NCBI RefSeq assembly: GCF_001899645.1
Contig: NZ_MKVV01000061.1
Span: forward strand, 1-64,000
From: Pseudonocardia sp. 73-21
Lineage (GTDB): Bacteria > Actinomycetota > Actinomycetes > Mycobacteriales > Pseudonocardiaceae
Length of the DNA: 64,000 bases
Reading direction: 5' to 3'
Shown: in pieces, positions 41,327 through 49,521 of the stretch
Numbering within the stretch: position 1 is the first letter of the stretch
Layout of the letters: the number at the start of each line of letters is the position of its first letter
The notes under the pieces: model-generated
The model's database searches: none
Told to the model about the DNA's origin: nothing
Seen by the model: only the letters and a program-made list of their open reading frames with translations
Position numbers and translations under genes: made by a program

Positions 41327-42955
41327 GTGACGGACGTTTCAGACAAGTCGGCAGGCACGGGATCAAGCGGATTGAAACGCGACATCGGTTTCATGTCGCT
41401 GATGTTCATATCGCTCGGATCCATCATCGGATCGGGCTGGCTGCTCGGTGCCCTCACCGCGGCCCAGGTGGCGGGAGGCGCGTCGGTCCTGTCGTGGATC
41501 CTCGCCGGGGTCATCCTCATCCTGCTCGCGCTCGTGCACGCGGAGCTGGGGGCGACCTACCCGCTGGCCGGCGGCACCGCCCGCTGGCCGCGGCTGGCCT
41601 TCGGCTCGATCGCCGGGTTCACGGCGGGCTGGGTGGCGTGGCTGCAGGCCGTGACGATCGCGCCGATCGAGGTGGAGGCGGCGCTGTCCTACATGGACCA
41701 CATCTTCCCCGGCCTGGTCGACACGAACGGGTCGCTCACCAACCTGGGTCTGGTCTACGCCGTCGTCCTCATGCTGGTGTTCACGCTGCTCAACGTGGCG
41801 GGCGTCAAGTGGCTGGCGGAGTCGAACAAGATCGCGGTGATCTGGAAGACCGCCGTGCCCGTCCTCACCGTCATCGTGCTGGTGTTCATCTCGTTCCACG
41901 GCAGCAACTTCACCGCGGGCGGCAGCTTCGCCCCCTACGGCGCGCACGGCGTCTTCGCGGCGCTCCCACTCGGCGTGGTGTTCGCCCTGCAGGGGTTCGA
42001 GCAGGCGGTGCAGATGGCCGGGGAGGCCAAGGAACCGCAGAAGAACATCCCGCGCGCGGTGATCAGCGCGGTGATCGTGGGGACGCTGATCTACCTGGCG
42101 CTCGAGGTCGCGTTCATCGGTGCCCTCAACCCGGCCGACATCCTGAACGGCTGGGACAACCCCGTCGGCAAGGGCGACTTCGGCCCCTACGCCACCCTGG
42201 CCACGTCGCTCGGCCTCGGCTGGCTCGCCGTGATCCTCTACGTCGACGCGTTCATCTCCCCCGCCGGCACGGGCCTGGTCTACGTCGGCACGTCGGCGCG
42301 GCTGTCCTACGCGCTCGGCCACGCCGGCTACGTGCCCAAGGGCATCGCGAAGATCTCCACCCGTGGTGTGCCGTGGACGTCGGTGCTGCTGGCGTTCGTC
42401 GTCGGGCTGATCTGCTTCCTGCCGTTCCCGAGCTGGCAGAGCCTCGTCGGGATCGTCACCTCGGCCACGGTGATCATGTACGGGTTCGCGCCCATCACGC
42501 TGATCGCCCTGCGCCGCGTCGACCCCGACCGGCCGCGGCCCTACAAGCTGCCCGCCGCCGAGGTGATGGCCCCGCTGGCGTTCGTCTTCGCCAACGAGAT
42601 CATCTACTGGGCGTCGTGGACGGCCGTGTCGAAGCTGCTGCTCGCGATCCTCGCCGGGTTCGTGATCTTCGGGCTGTCGTACGCGTTCCACAAGCCGCTG
42701 GAGCGCCCGCCGTTCGACCTCGCGTCGCTCGGCTGGATGCTGCCGTGGTTCATCGGGCTCGGCGTGATCTCCTACCTGGGCCAGTACGACGGACTGAAGG
42801 TCATTCCGGACTGGTGGGACCTGCTCGTCGTCGCGGTGTTCAGCGTGGCGGTGTTCTTCCTGGGCGTGCGCATGGCCCTGCCCACGGCCCGGGTCGCCGC
42901 GGCCGCCCGCAGGGAGCAGGAGGAGGCCGACGCCGAGGAGGCCCTGCTGGGGTGA
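41327..42955 (+). CDS. APC-superfamily amino-acid/polyamine permease
   Basis: A 542-aa permease with about 12-14 helices. The first helix SLGSIIGSGWLLG is the APC GSGI(F/W) substrate-binding motif; the sixth helix region GVVFALQGFEQAVQMAGEAKEPQKNIPRA (quoted in parts: ALQGFEQAVQ and EAKEPQKNIPRA) is the family consensus. The acidic tail EEADAEEALLG is cytoplasmic. GTG 41327. It resembles the AspT-independent amino-acid permeases common in actinobacteria. The substrate is unknown; the downstream acyl-CoA ligase is 51 bp away but functionally unrelated. Confidence 0.9.
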   Translation: MTDVSDKSAGTGSSGLKRDIGFMSLMFISLGSIIGSGWLLGALTAAQVAGGASVLSWILAGVILILLALVHAELGATYPLAGGTARWPRLAFGSIAGFTAGWVAWLQAVTIAPIEVEAALSYMDHIFPGLVDTNGSLTNLGLVYAVVLMLVFTLLNVAGVKWLAESNKIAVIWKTAVPVLTVIVLVFISFHGSNFTAGGSFAPYGAHGVFAALPLGVVFALQGFEQAVQMAGEAKEPQKNIPRAVISAVIVGTLIYLALEVAFIGALNPADILNGWDNPVGKGDFGPYATLATSLGLGWLAVILYVDAFISPAGTGLVYVGTSARLSYALGHAGYVPKGIAKISTRGVPWTSVLLAFVVGLICFLPFPSWQSLVGIVTSATVIMYGFAPITLIALRRVDPDRPRPYKLPAAEVMAPLAFVFANEIIYWASWTAVSKLLLAILAGFVIFGLSYAFHKPLERPPFDLASLGWMLPWFIGLGVISYLGQYDGLKVIPDWWDLLVVAVFSVAVFFLGVRMALPTARVAAAARREQEEADAEEALLG

Positions 42956-43006
42956 TCCGTCTCATCTAGGGTGGCCACCAACCCGAGCTGAGCGATGGAG
43001 TCGACG

Positions 43007-44503
43007 ATGACCAATCTTGCGGCCAACCTGGTGGCCACCGCGGCGGAGCACGGCGACCGTCCCGCCGTCCGCCTCGACGACCACGTCCTGACCTACAGCG
43101 ATCTCCTCGCCGCCGCGGCCGCGGTGGCGGGGACGCTGGTGGAGAAGGGCATCAAGCCGGGTGACCGCGTGGGGCTCGTCCTGCCCAACGTGCCCGCGTA
43201 CCCGATCCTGTTCTACGGCTCGCTGCTGGCCGGCGCCACCGTCGTCCCGATGAACCCGCTGCTCAAGGCCCGCGAGGTGCAGTACTACCTCAAGGACTCG
43301 GGCATGTCGCTGGTGTTCGGCTGGGACGGCGGTGGCGACGCCGTGCCCGAGGGTGCCAAGGCGGAGGGCGTCGAGTCCGTGGTCGTCGGGGCGATGGGGC
43401 CCGGCGAGTCGTCCGGCACGCCGGTCACCGAGCCCGTCGAGCGCGACGACTCCGACACGGCGGTGATCCTCTACACCTCCGGCACCACCGGGCAGCCCAA
43501 GGGCGCCGAGCTCACCCACCACAACCTGGCGAGCAACGCGGCCGTCACCGTCGAGGCGCTGATCCAGATCACGCCCGAGGACGTGATCATGGGCTGCCTG
43601 CCGCTGTTCCACGTGTTCGGCCTGACCTGCGGGCTCAACGCCTCGGTCCGCAACGGCTCCTGCCTCACGCTGATCCCCCGCTTCGACCCCGGCAAGGCGC
43701 TGTCGGTGGTGGCGCGCGACAAGGTCACGGTGTTCGAGGGCGTCCCGACGATGTACGCGGGGATGCTGCACCACGCCGACGCCGACGGCGCCGACATGTC
43801 CACGCTGCGCACCTGCATCTCCGGTGGCTCCGCGATGCCGGTGGAGATCATGAAGGCGTTCGAGGAGAAGTTCGGCTGTGTGATCCTCGAGGGCTACGGA
43901 CTCTCGGAGACCTCGCCCGTCGCCTCGTTCAACCAGCCCGGCATGGAGCGCAAGCCCGGCACCATCGGCGTCGAGGTGCCCGGCTGCGAGATGAAGGTCG
44001 TCGACGACGACGGCAACGAGGTGGCCAACGGCGAACCCGGCGAGATCGCCATCCGCGGCGAGAACGTCATGAAGGGCTACTGGGGCCGCCCCGAGGCCAC
44101 GGCCGAGGCCATCCCGGACGGCTGGTTCCGCACCGGTGACGTGGCCACCAAGGACGACGAGGGCTACTACACGATCGTCGACCGCAAGAAGGACCTCATC
44201 ATCCGCGGCGGCTACAACGTCTACCCGCGCGAGATCGAGGAGGCCCTCTACGAGCACCCGGCCGTAGCGGAGGCCGCGGTGATCGGCATCAAGGACGCGA
44301 GCCTCGGCGAGGAGATCGGCGCCGCCGTCGCGTTCAAGGACGGGCAGTCGGCGGAGCCCGAGGAGCTCTCGGCGTTCGTCAAGGAGCGGGTGGCGGCCTA
44401 CAAGTACCCGCGTCACGTGTGGGTGGTGGACCAGTTGCCCAAGGGCCCGACCGGCAAGATCCTCCGCCGCGAGGTGCAGGCGCCGGAGGGAACCGGCGCC
44501 TGA
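43007..44503 (+). CDS. Long-chain fatty-acid-CoA ligase (AMP-binding)
   Basis: A 498-aa adenylate-forming ligase. Motifs in order: [18 protein letters not shown] (ATP loop, near residue 155), [39 protein letters not shown] (hinge) and the catalytic lysine in [14 protein letters not shown] 43007 is chosen over ATG 42995 because GGAG lies 7 nt before it. It activates a fatty or aromatic acid to its CoA ester and would feed the beta-oxidation genes upstream. A palindromic terminator element follows 9 bp after the stop. Confidence 0.93.
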   Translation: MTNLAANLVATAAEHGDRPAVRLDDHVLTYSDLLAAAAAVAGTLVEKGIKPGDRVGLVLPNVPAYPILFYGSLLAGATVVPMNPLLKAREVQYYLKDSGMSLVFGWDGGGDAVPEGAKAEGVESVVVGAMGPGESSGTPVTEPVERDDSDTAVILYTSGTTGQPKGAELTHHNLASNAAVTVEALIQITPEDVIMGCLPLFHVFGLTCGLNASVRNGSCLTLIPRFDPGKALSVVARDKVTVFEGVPTMYAGMLHHADADGADMSTLRTCISGGSAMPVEIMKAFEEKFGCVILEGYGLSETSPVASFNQPGMERKPGTIGVEVPGCEMKVVDDDGNEVANGEPGEIAIRGENVMKGYWGRPEATAEAIPDGWFRTGDVATKDDEGYYTIVDRKKDLIIRGGYNVYPREIEEALYEHPAVAEAAVIGIKDASLGEEIGAAVAFKDGQSAEPEELSAFVKERVAAYKYPRHVWVVDQLPKGPTGKILRREVQAPEGTGA

Positions 44504-44511
44504 CGCCGTCC

Positions 44512-44553
44512 CGTGCGCGGAAATCAGTGCCAGAGCACCGATTTCCGCGCACG
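44512..44553. terminator. GTGCGCGGA palindromic element, copy 2
   Basis: A perfect 14-bp stem: CGTGCGCGGAAATC (44512-44525) with GATTTCCGCGCACG (44540-44553), loop 14 nt starting AGTG. It lies between two convergent stop codons (44503 and 44557) with 8 and 3 bp to spare. The outer stem bases and the CAGTG at the loop are shared with copy 1 at 30341-30382. Confidence 0.75.
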
Positions 44554-44556
44554 ACC

Positions 44557-45246
44557 TCAGCTCAGCAACATCTGCGCGGTCAGCTCCGGGGCGGTGATCA
44601 TCGCGTCGTGGCCGGTGGCGAGCTCGCGGCGCTCCCAGCCCTCGCGCGCGACGATCGCCTCGGCCGCGTCCACCGGCGTGTAGACCGGGTCGGTGCAGCG
44701 GACGTAGGTCGTCGGCACGCCGTTGCCCAGTGGCGCCCGCAACCCGAACGGCTCGGTGTAGGTGCGCAGCGGGTGCGGGGTGAGGCGGCGCTGCAGCCAG
44801 GCCAGGTCGGAGGGGTCGCTCACGCCGAAGTTGGTGGCCGGGGGCGGTGGATAGGTCGGCCCGCCGGCCGCCTGCGCCGTCCGTTCCCGGGCCGCTTCCG
44901 GTGGCAGCCCGGCGAACCCCGGCTGCCCCGGGTCGACCAGCACCCCGTCGAGGATCACGAGACGGGCCAGCCGCTCCGGCACGCGGTCGGCCACCCCGAG
45001 CGCCACCAGCGCGCCGAAGCTGTGCCCGACCAGCACCACGTCGGTCAGCTCCTCGCACTCCAGCACCGCGACGACGTCCTGCACGACCGTGGCCGGGCCG
45101 ACGTCGGCGGTGAGCAGGTGGGCGCGCTCGCCGAAGCCCGTGAGCGTCGGGGTGAAGACGTCGTGGCCGGCGGCGCGCAGCAGCGGGGCCACGCGCGACC
45201 AGCACCAGCCGCCGTGGCAGGCCCCGTGGACGAGGACGAAGGTCAT
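44557..45246 (-). CDS. Alpha/beta hydrolase (EstC/salicylate-esterase-like)
   Basis: A 229-aa esterase. The N-terminal TFVLVHGACHGGWCW is the HG oxyanion motif of the EstC/MKS/hydroxynitrile-lyase-like group; nucleophile S76 in VGHSFGA; acid within the YVRCTDPVYTP segment; catalytic His in ATGHDAMITAP near the end. All triad residues are present, in contrast to the homologue at 22.5 kb. It starts 24 bp from a divergent broken drug-transporter gene. Substrate unknown. Confidence 0.9.
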   Translation of the reverse strand: MTFVLVHGACHGGWCWSRVAPLLRAAGHDVFTPTLTGFGERAHLLTADVGPATVVQDVVAVLECEELTDVVLVGHSFGALVALGVADRVPERLARLVILDGVLVDPGQPGFAGLPPEAARERTAQAAGGPTYPPPPATNFGVSDPSDLAWLQRRLTPHPLRTYTEPFGLRAPLGNGVPTTYVRCTDPVYTPVDAAEAIVAREGWERRELATGHDAMITAPELTAQMLLS

Positions 45247-45270
45247 CGCAGGACCGTACTGTCCCGGGCC

Positions 45271-45385
45271 ATGGGTTGGTTGCTCCTCGCCGGCGCGATC
45301 GGCGCCGAGATCACGGGGACGCTCGCTGGCCGCGGAGTTCCGGTGGAGGCCGGCCGCGGTCGTGACCGTCGGCTACCTCGAGCGC
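45271..45385 (+). pseudogene. 5' remnant of a small multidrug resistance (SMR/EmrE-like) gene
   Basis: ATG 45271 opens MGWLLLAGAIGAEITGTLA, the first helix of SMR transporters with the invariant Glu (AEITGTL). The frame then shifts near 45330 and another frame continues RWRPAAVVTVGYL, matching the start of helix 2 (P-AVVTVVGYL). The remaining two-thirds are not recognisable. It is a decayed gene, followed by the 22-bp repeat array. Confidence 0.65.
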
Positions 45386-45510
45386 GGCGACGGCGAGCAC
45401 CACGAGGATGCGGCCCGCCGGGATCAGCCGCCCGACCACCACCAGCTGCGAGCCGCGCGCGGCCGTCACGGGGGCCCCGGCCCGATCTTCCCAGTCCCCC
45501 TGCCCCACCC

Positions 45511-45690
45511 CGCGAGTCGGCGGTTCCACGTGCGCGAGTCGGCGGTGTGGTGCGACCCGGGACCGGAATCCCGACGCACCCACAACCCGACTCGGACGCA
45601 CGCAGAGCCCGACTCGCGCACGCAGGGACGCCGACTCGCGCGCACGGAGAGCCCGACTCGCGGACACGGAGACCCCGACTCGCGAGAGGG
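45511..45690. repeat. Phased 22-bp repeat array with an inverted arm
   Basis: GACTCG occurs at 45589, 45611, 45633, 45655 and 45677, exactly every 22 bp. The full unit is GACTCGCG followed by CACG(G/C)AG and ending GCCC or similar. To the left, the reverse complement CGAGTC occurs at 45513 and 45535, again 22 bp apart, so the array is an inverted structure around a 48-bp centre (45541-45588). 22 bp equals about two helical turns and is not a multiple of three, so it is non-coding. There are no long unique spacers, so it is not CRISPR. Confidence 0.85.
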
Positions 45691-45691
45691 G

Positions 45692-47083
45692 TCAGCCGAA
45701 GCGGACCGGCTGCTGTGTGGACTCCAGCACCGCCATCCACAGGTCGCCGTGCGGGTCGACCTGGTTGCGCCGGCTCACCGCCACCCCCATCGGGATGTGG
45801 ACGAAACGGCGCCGCCAGCGGCCCACCACCATCTCCGTGCGCCCGGACATCGCCGCGTGCACGGCCGCCTGCGACAACCGCACGCAGTACACCGAGTCGT
45901 ACGGGTTCGCCGGCACGCTGCGGATGGCGTAGCTGGGGTCGATGTAGCGGATCGACGTCTCGACGCCGGCGTCGGAGAAGTGGTCGCCGATGCGGCGGCG
46001 CAGGTACGGGCCGATGTCCTGGAGCTTGGCGTTGCCGGAGGCGTCGCGGGCGCCATGATCGTCAACTGTGTGGCCGAGCAGGTCCTGCCCCGCCCCCTCC
46101 GCCACGACGACGACGGCGTGCCCGCGGTCCTCGACGCGGCGCCGCAGGTGGGCCAACAACCCCTGCTCGCCGTCGAGGCCGAAGGGGACCTCGGGGATGA
46201 GCACCACGTCGGCGCCCGAGCGCGCGAGCGCGGCGTAGCAGGCGATGAAACCGGAGTGCCGGCCCATGAGCTTGACCAGCCCGATCCCGTTCGCGGTGGA
46301 CTGCGCCTCGACCTGCGCCGCGCGGATCGCGTCGCTCGCGATGCTGAACGCGGTCTGGAAGCCGAAGCTCTGGTCGATGTAGGGGATGTCGTTGTCGATG
46401 GTCTTCGGGATGCCGACGACCGAGATCATCAGCCCCCGCTCGGCGACGGTGGCCGCGATCTTCATGGCGCCGCGCATCGAGCCGTCACCTCCGATCACGA
46501 ACAGCACGTTGATGTGCAGCTGCTCCAGGCAGTCGACGATCACGTCGGGGTCCTGCGGGCCGCGCGAGGTACCGAGCACCGTGCCGCCGTCGGTGGCGAT
46601 GTCGCGGACCGCCTCGGGCGTGAGCTCGACGACGTCGTGGCCGTAGTCGGCCACGAAGCCCTGGTAGCCGTTGCGGATGCCGACCACCCGGCGCACGCGG
46701 TAGTGGTAGGTCAGCGTGCGCACCAGCCCGGCGATCACGTCGTTGAGGCCGGGACACAGCCCGCCGCAGGTGACGATGGCCGCGCGGGTCTTGGACGGGT
46801 CGAAGAAGATCTTGCGACGGGGCCCGCAGGGCTCGAAGCCGGGCAGGTCGGCGAGCTGCACGCCGCGTGAGCTCATCCCCGCGACGGTGTCGTCGAGCAG
46901 CACGCGGTCGTGCTCGTCGACGTAGTGCTCGGTGGTGCGCCGCGCGTCGAGGAGCGGGGCCATCGGTGACGTGATCCGCGACGGGCCGAGGGTGGGGATC
47001 GTCAGGTCGGGCGTGTCCTGGACGCGGGGCAGCGCGACGACGTTGTCGTCGTGGGCGTGCTCGTCCCCGAACGCGGTGGTCAC
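45692..47083 (-). CDS. 6-phosphofructokinase (ATP/PPi-PFK superfamily, plant-like clade)
   Basis: A 463-aa kinase, longer than the 320-aa PfkA type. Motifs: TCGGLCPGLNDVI (105-117, phosphate-binding loop), IGGDGSMRGA (GGDGS at 198-202) and the catalytic IPKTIDNDI (226-232). The extra N-terminal 90 residues and MGRHSGFIA motif place it with long plant/spirochaete PFKs. GTG 47083 has AGGAG 9 nt upstream. It phosphorylates fructose 6-phosphate in glycolysis; whether the donor is ATP or PPi needs assay (GGDGS rather than GGDD argues for ATP). Confidence 0.92.
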   Translation of the reverse strand: MTTAFGDEHAHDDNVVALPRVQDTPDLTIPTLGPSRITSPMAPLLDARRTTEHYVDEHDRVLLDDTVAGMSSRGVQLADLPGFEPCGPRRKIFFDPSKTRAAIVTCGGLCPGLNDVIAGLVRTLTYHYRVRRVVGIRNGYQGFVADYGHDVVELTPEAVRDIATDGGTVLGTSRGPQDPDVIVDCLEQLHINVLFVIGGDGSMRGAMKIAATVAERGLMISVVGIPKTIDNDIPYIDQSFGFQTAFSIASDAIRAAQVEAQSTANGIGLVKLMGRHSGFIACYAALARSGADVVLIPEVPFGLDGEQGLLAHLRRRVEDRGHAVVVVAEGAGQDLLGHTVDDHGARDASGNAKLQDIGPYLRRRIGDHFSDAGVETSIRYIDPSYAIRSVPANPYDSVYCVRLSQAAVHAAMSGRTEMVVGRWRRRFVHIPMGVAVSRRNQVDPHGDLWMAVLESTQQPVRFG

Positions 47084-47184
47084 AGCGGCGCTCCTGCAGC
47101 GGTTCAGGCCGGCGGGCCGCGCCGCGACGGTGGGGACCGCGGCCCTCTTGACCGTTTCAGTGTCCCCGATCGCCCTCCGTCGGG

Positions 47185-47559
47185 CTAGAGGGACCCCAGA
47201 ACGCGCGCGACGGAGATCTCGATCACCACCCGCTCGGGGTTCACGCGGGGCTGCCGGTACCGCTCGGCGTAGCGGCGGACGGCCTCGGCCACCGCGTCGG
47301 GGTCCTTGTTCACGACCGCCGGGCCCTCCAGCGTGGACCAGCGCCGACCGTCCACCTGGGACACGACGGCGAGACCCCCGCGCTCGGCGTTGAGCGCCTT
47401 CTGCGTGCCACCAGTGCAGATGACGCGGGCCAGCGCGGCCTCCACGTCGAGCGTGACGCCGACGGGCACGACGTGCGGCGTGCCGTCACGGCGCAGGGTG
47501 ACCAGCGTGCACAGGTGCCGCTCGGTCCAGAACAGCCGGAACTCCGGCGACGCATCCAC
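47185..47559 (-). CDS. PPOX-class (F420/FMN split-barrel) flavoprotein
   Basis: A 124-aa split-barrel protein of the pyridoxamine 5'-phosphate-oxidase-like superfamily. The pattern [19 protein letters not shown] and the later [23 protein letters not shown] are typical of the actinobacterial F420-dependent PPOX group. GTG 47559. It would reduce or bind a flavin/F420 substrate such as biliverdin or an aldehyde; the substrate is not known. Divergent from the MFS gene at 47.6 kb. Confidence 0.85.
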   Translation of the reverse strand: MDASPEFRLFWTERHLCTLVTLRRDGTPHVVPVGVTLDVEAALARVICTGGTQKALNAERGGLAVVSQVDGRRWSTLEGPAVVNKDPDAVAEAVRRYAERYRQPRVNPERVVIEISVARVLGSL

Positions 47560-47629
47560 CTGATCAACCTACCCGCGGACGACCCGGACGAACTTGCCAT
47601 TGATAACGAATCCGTGGTCACCTGATCGG
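47560..47629 (+). promoter_or_regulatory. PPOX/MFS divergent intergenic region
   Basis: 70 bp. A TTGATAAC around 47600-47607 gives a good -10 (GATAAC) for the rightward MFS gene, which would leave a 5' UTR of only about 16 nt and no clear Shine-Dalgarno. No operator palindrome is visible. Confidence 0.35.
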
Positions 47630-49219
47630 GTGGCCACCCCCGCATCCCGTCCTGCGCTCGTCGTCGCCGTGCTCGCCACGTGCGGGCTCGTCGTCTCCCT
47701 GATGCAGACGCTGGTGGTGCCGTTGCTCCCGCAGTTCCCCCGGCTGCTCGACGCGTCGCCGGCCACGGTGGCCTGGCTCGTCACCGCCACGCTCGTGGCC
47801 GGCGCGGTGTGCGCGCCCGTGCTGGGCCGACTCGGGGACATGTTCGGCAAGCGCCGGATGCTGCTCGTCGCCATCGGGCTGGTGACGGTGGGCTCGGCGC
47901 TCGGAGCCGCCGCCCCCGACATCGGCACGCTGATCGTGGCCCGGGCGCTGCAGGGCGCGTCGCTCGGCGTGGTGCCGCTGGGGATCAGCATCATGCGCGA
48001 CCTGCTCCCGCCGGGCCGGGTGGGCAGCGGCATCGCCCTGATGAGCACGTCGCTGGGCATCGGCGGCGCGGTCGGGCTGCCGATCACCGGGCTGGTGGCG
48101 CAGCACGCGAGCTGGCGGTGGCTGTTCGTCGGGGCCACGGTGCTGGGCGCGTTGCTGTTCACGCTGGTGGCGCGGGTCGTGAGCGAGTCGCCGGAGCGCT
48201 CCGGCGGGCATTTCGACCTACCGGGCGCGTTCGGGCTGGCCGTCGCGCTGGTGGCGCTGCTGCTGGCGATCTCGAAGGGCGGCGAGTGGGGCTGGGGCGG
48301 CCCGCGGGTGCTCGGCCTGCTCGCGTTCTCGGCGGTCGCGTTCATGCTGTGGGGCCGCCTGGAGCTGCGGGCCCGCAGCCCGCTCGTCGACCTGCGCGTC
48401 ACGGCCCGCCCCGCCGTGCTGTGGACGAATGTGGCGTCGATCCTCATCGGCTTCGGCATGTTCGCCGGGTTCCTCGTGACCACCCAGATCCTGCAGGCCC
48501 CGGTCGCGGCCGGCTACGGCTTCGGGCTCTCGCTCGTCGCCGCCGGCCTGGTGCTGCTGCCCAACGGCGGGGCGATGGCGGTGTTCTCACCGCTGTCGGC
48601 GCGGCTGTCGGCGCGCTTCAGCGCCCGCACCACGCTCGTGGTCGGCGCGACCGTGCTCGCCCTCGGCAACGTCGGACTGGCCCTCCTGCCGCCGTCGATC
48701 CCGCTGGTGATGGTGGCGTCCGGCGTCACGGCGGTCGGGGCGGCACTGGCCTACTCGGCGCTGCCGCTGCTGATCATGGCGGCGGTGCCGCCGACCGAGA
48801 CGGCCGCGGCCAACAGCCTCAACACGCTGATGCGGATGCTGGGCACGTCGAGCTGCAGCGCGGTGGCGGCGGCCGTGGCCACCGGCCTGACCACGGTGGT
48901 GGCCGGCCAGACCCTCCCCGCCGCGGCCGCCTACACGACGGTTTTCCTGGCGGCGGCGGGCGCGTCGCTGGTGGCGGCGGTGATCGCGGTGCTGACGCCC
49001 CGCTGCGCGGCCCCGACGGCCCCGGCCCCCGGGCGTCAGCGGATGATCAGGCAGCTGCTCGTCGCGTGGGCGCAGAGGCGCCCGGTACCGTCCCAGAGCC
49101 TCGCCTCCGCCAGCGCCGTTCTTCCCCCGAGGTGCACCACCAGCCCCTCGCAGCGCACCTCGCCCGACTCCGCGCTGAGGGCACGCAGGAACTTCACGGA
49201 CAGGTCGAGGCTCGTGTAG
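47630..49219 (+). CDS. DHA2-family (EmrB/QacA-type) drug MFS transporter
   Basis: A 529-aa, 14-helix efflux pump from GTG 47630. MFS motif A GRLGDMFGKRRML near residue 66 and motif C-like GIGGAVGLPITGLVA are intact. The last helix ends near residue 465; the remaining 65 residues run as an unusual Arg/Ser-rich tail antisense to the thioesterase gene (overlap 49036-49219). The natural stop may have been lost by mutation, or the tail may be real. Transport substrate unknown. Confidence 0.85.
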   Translation: MATPASRPALVVAVLATCGLVVSLMQTLVVPLLPQFPRLLDASPATVAWLVTATLVAGAVCAPVLGRLGDMFGKRRMLLVAIGLVTVGSALGAAAPDIGTLIVARALQGASLGVVPLGISIMRDLLPPGRVGSGIALMSTSLGIGGAVGLPITGLVAQHASWRWLFVGATVLGALLFTLVARVVSESPERSGGHFDLPGAFGLAVALVALLLAISKGGEWGWGGPRVLGLLAFSAVAFMLWGRLELRARSPLVDLRVTARPAVLWTNVASILIGFGMFAGFLVTTQILQAPVAAGYGFGLSLVAAGLVLLPNGGAMAVFSPLSARLSARFSARTTLVVGATVLALGNVGLALLPPSIPLVMVASGVTAVGAALAYSALPLLIMAAVPPTETAAANSLNTLMRMLGTSSCSAVAAAVATGLTTVVAGQTLPAAAAYTTVFLAAAGASLVAAVIAVLTPRCAAPTAPAPGRQRMIRQLLVAWAQRRPVPSQSLASASAVLPPRCTTSPSQRTSPDSALRARRNFTDRSRLV

Positions 49220-49521
49220 CGGACGCCCGCGGGCAGGGCCGAGTGCACGGCGCAGCCCGTGGCGGAGTCGAGCAGGGTGGCGAAGACGCCGCCGTGCACG
49301 GAGCCGATCGGGTTGAAGTGGAACTCGGCGGGCTCCATCCCGAACACCACCCGCCCCTCCTCCACCTCGTGCACGGTGAACCCGAGCGTGGTGGCGATCG
49401 GCGGCGCCGGGATCTCCCCGTTCATGACGCGCTTCCAGAACGTCAGCCCGTCGGTCCCCGCGGCGGCTCCCGCCGTCAGCATGGGGTCCTGCCAGGTGTG
49501 GGTGCGCTCGCGGACGGTCAA
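49036..49521 (-). CDS. PaaI-family hotdog thioesterase
   Basis: A 161-aa hotdog-fold thioesterase. The FNPIGSVHGGVFATLLDSATG motif is the PaaI-type active site (HGG, with an Asp in LLDSA). TTG 49521 overlaps the upstream MFS stop by 4 nt (TTGA) and has GGAGGAG 7 nt upstream, so a rare TTG start is well supported. It hydrolyses acyl- or aryl-CoA esters. Cotranslated with the MFS pump at 49.5 kb; both are probably controlled by the HxlR regulator. Confidence 0.9.
   Translation of the reverse strand: MTVRERTHTWQDPMLTAGAAAGTDGLTFWKRVMNGEIPAPPIATTLGFTVHEVEEGRVVFGMEPAEFHFNPIGSVHGGVFATLLDSATGCAVHSALPAGVRYTSLDLSVKFLRALSAESGEVRCEGLVVHLGGRTALAEARLWDGTGRLCAHATSSCLIIR

Noticed and set aside
45511..45690. 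Possible CRISPR array
   Set aside because: The 22-bp period is continuous and has no unique spacers; units are degenerate, part of the array is inverted, and no cas genes are nearby.
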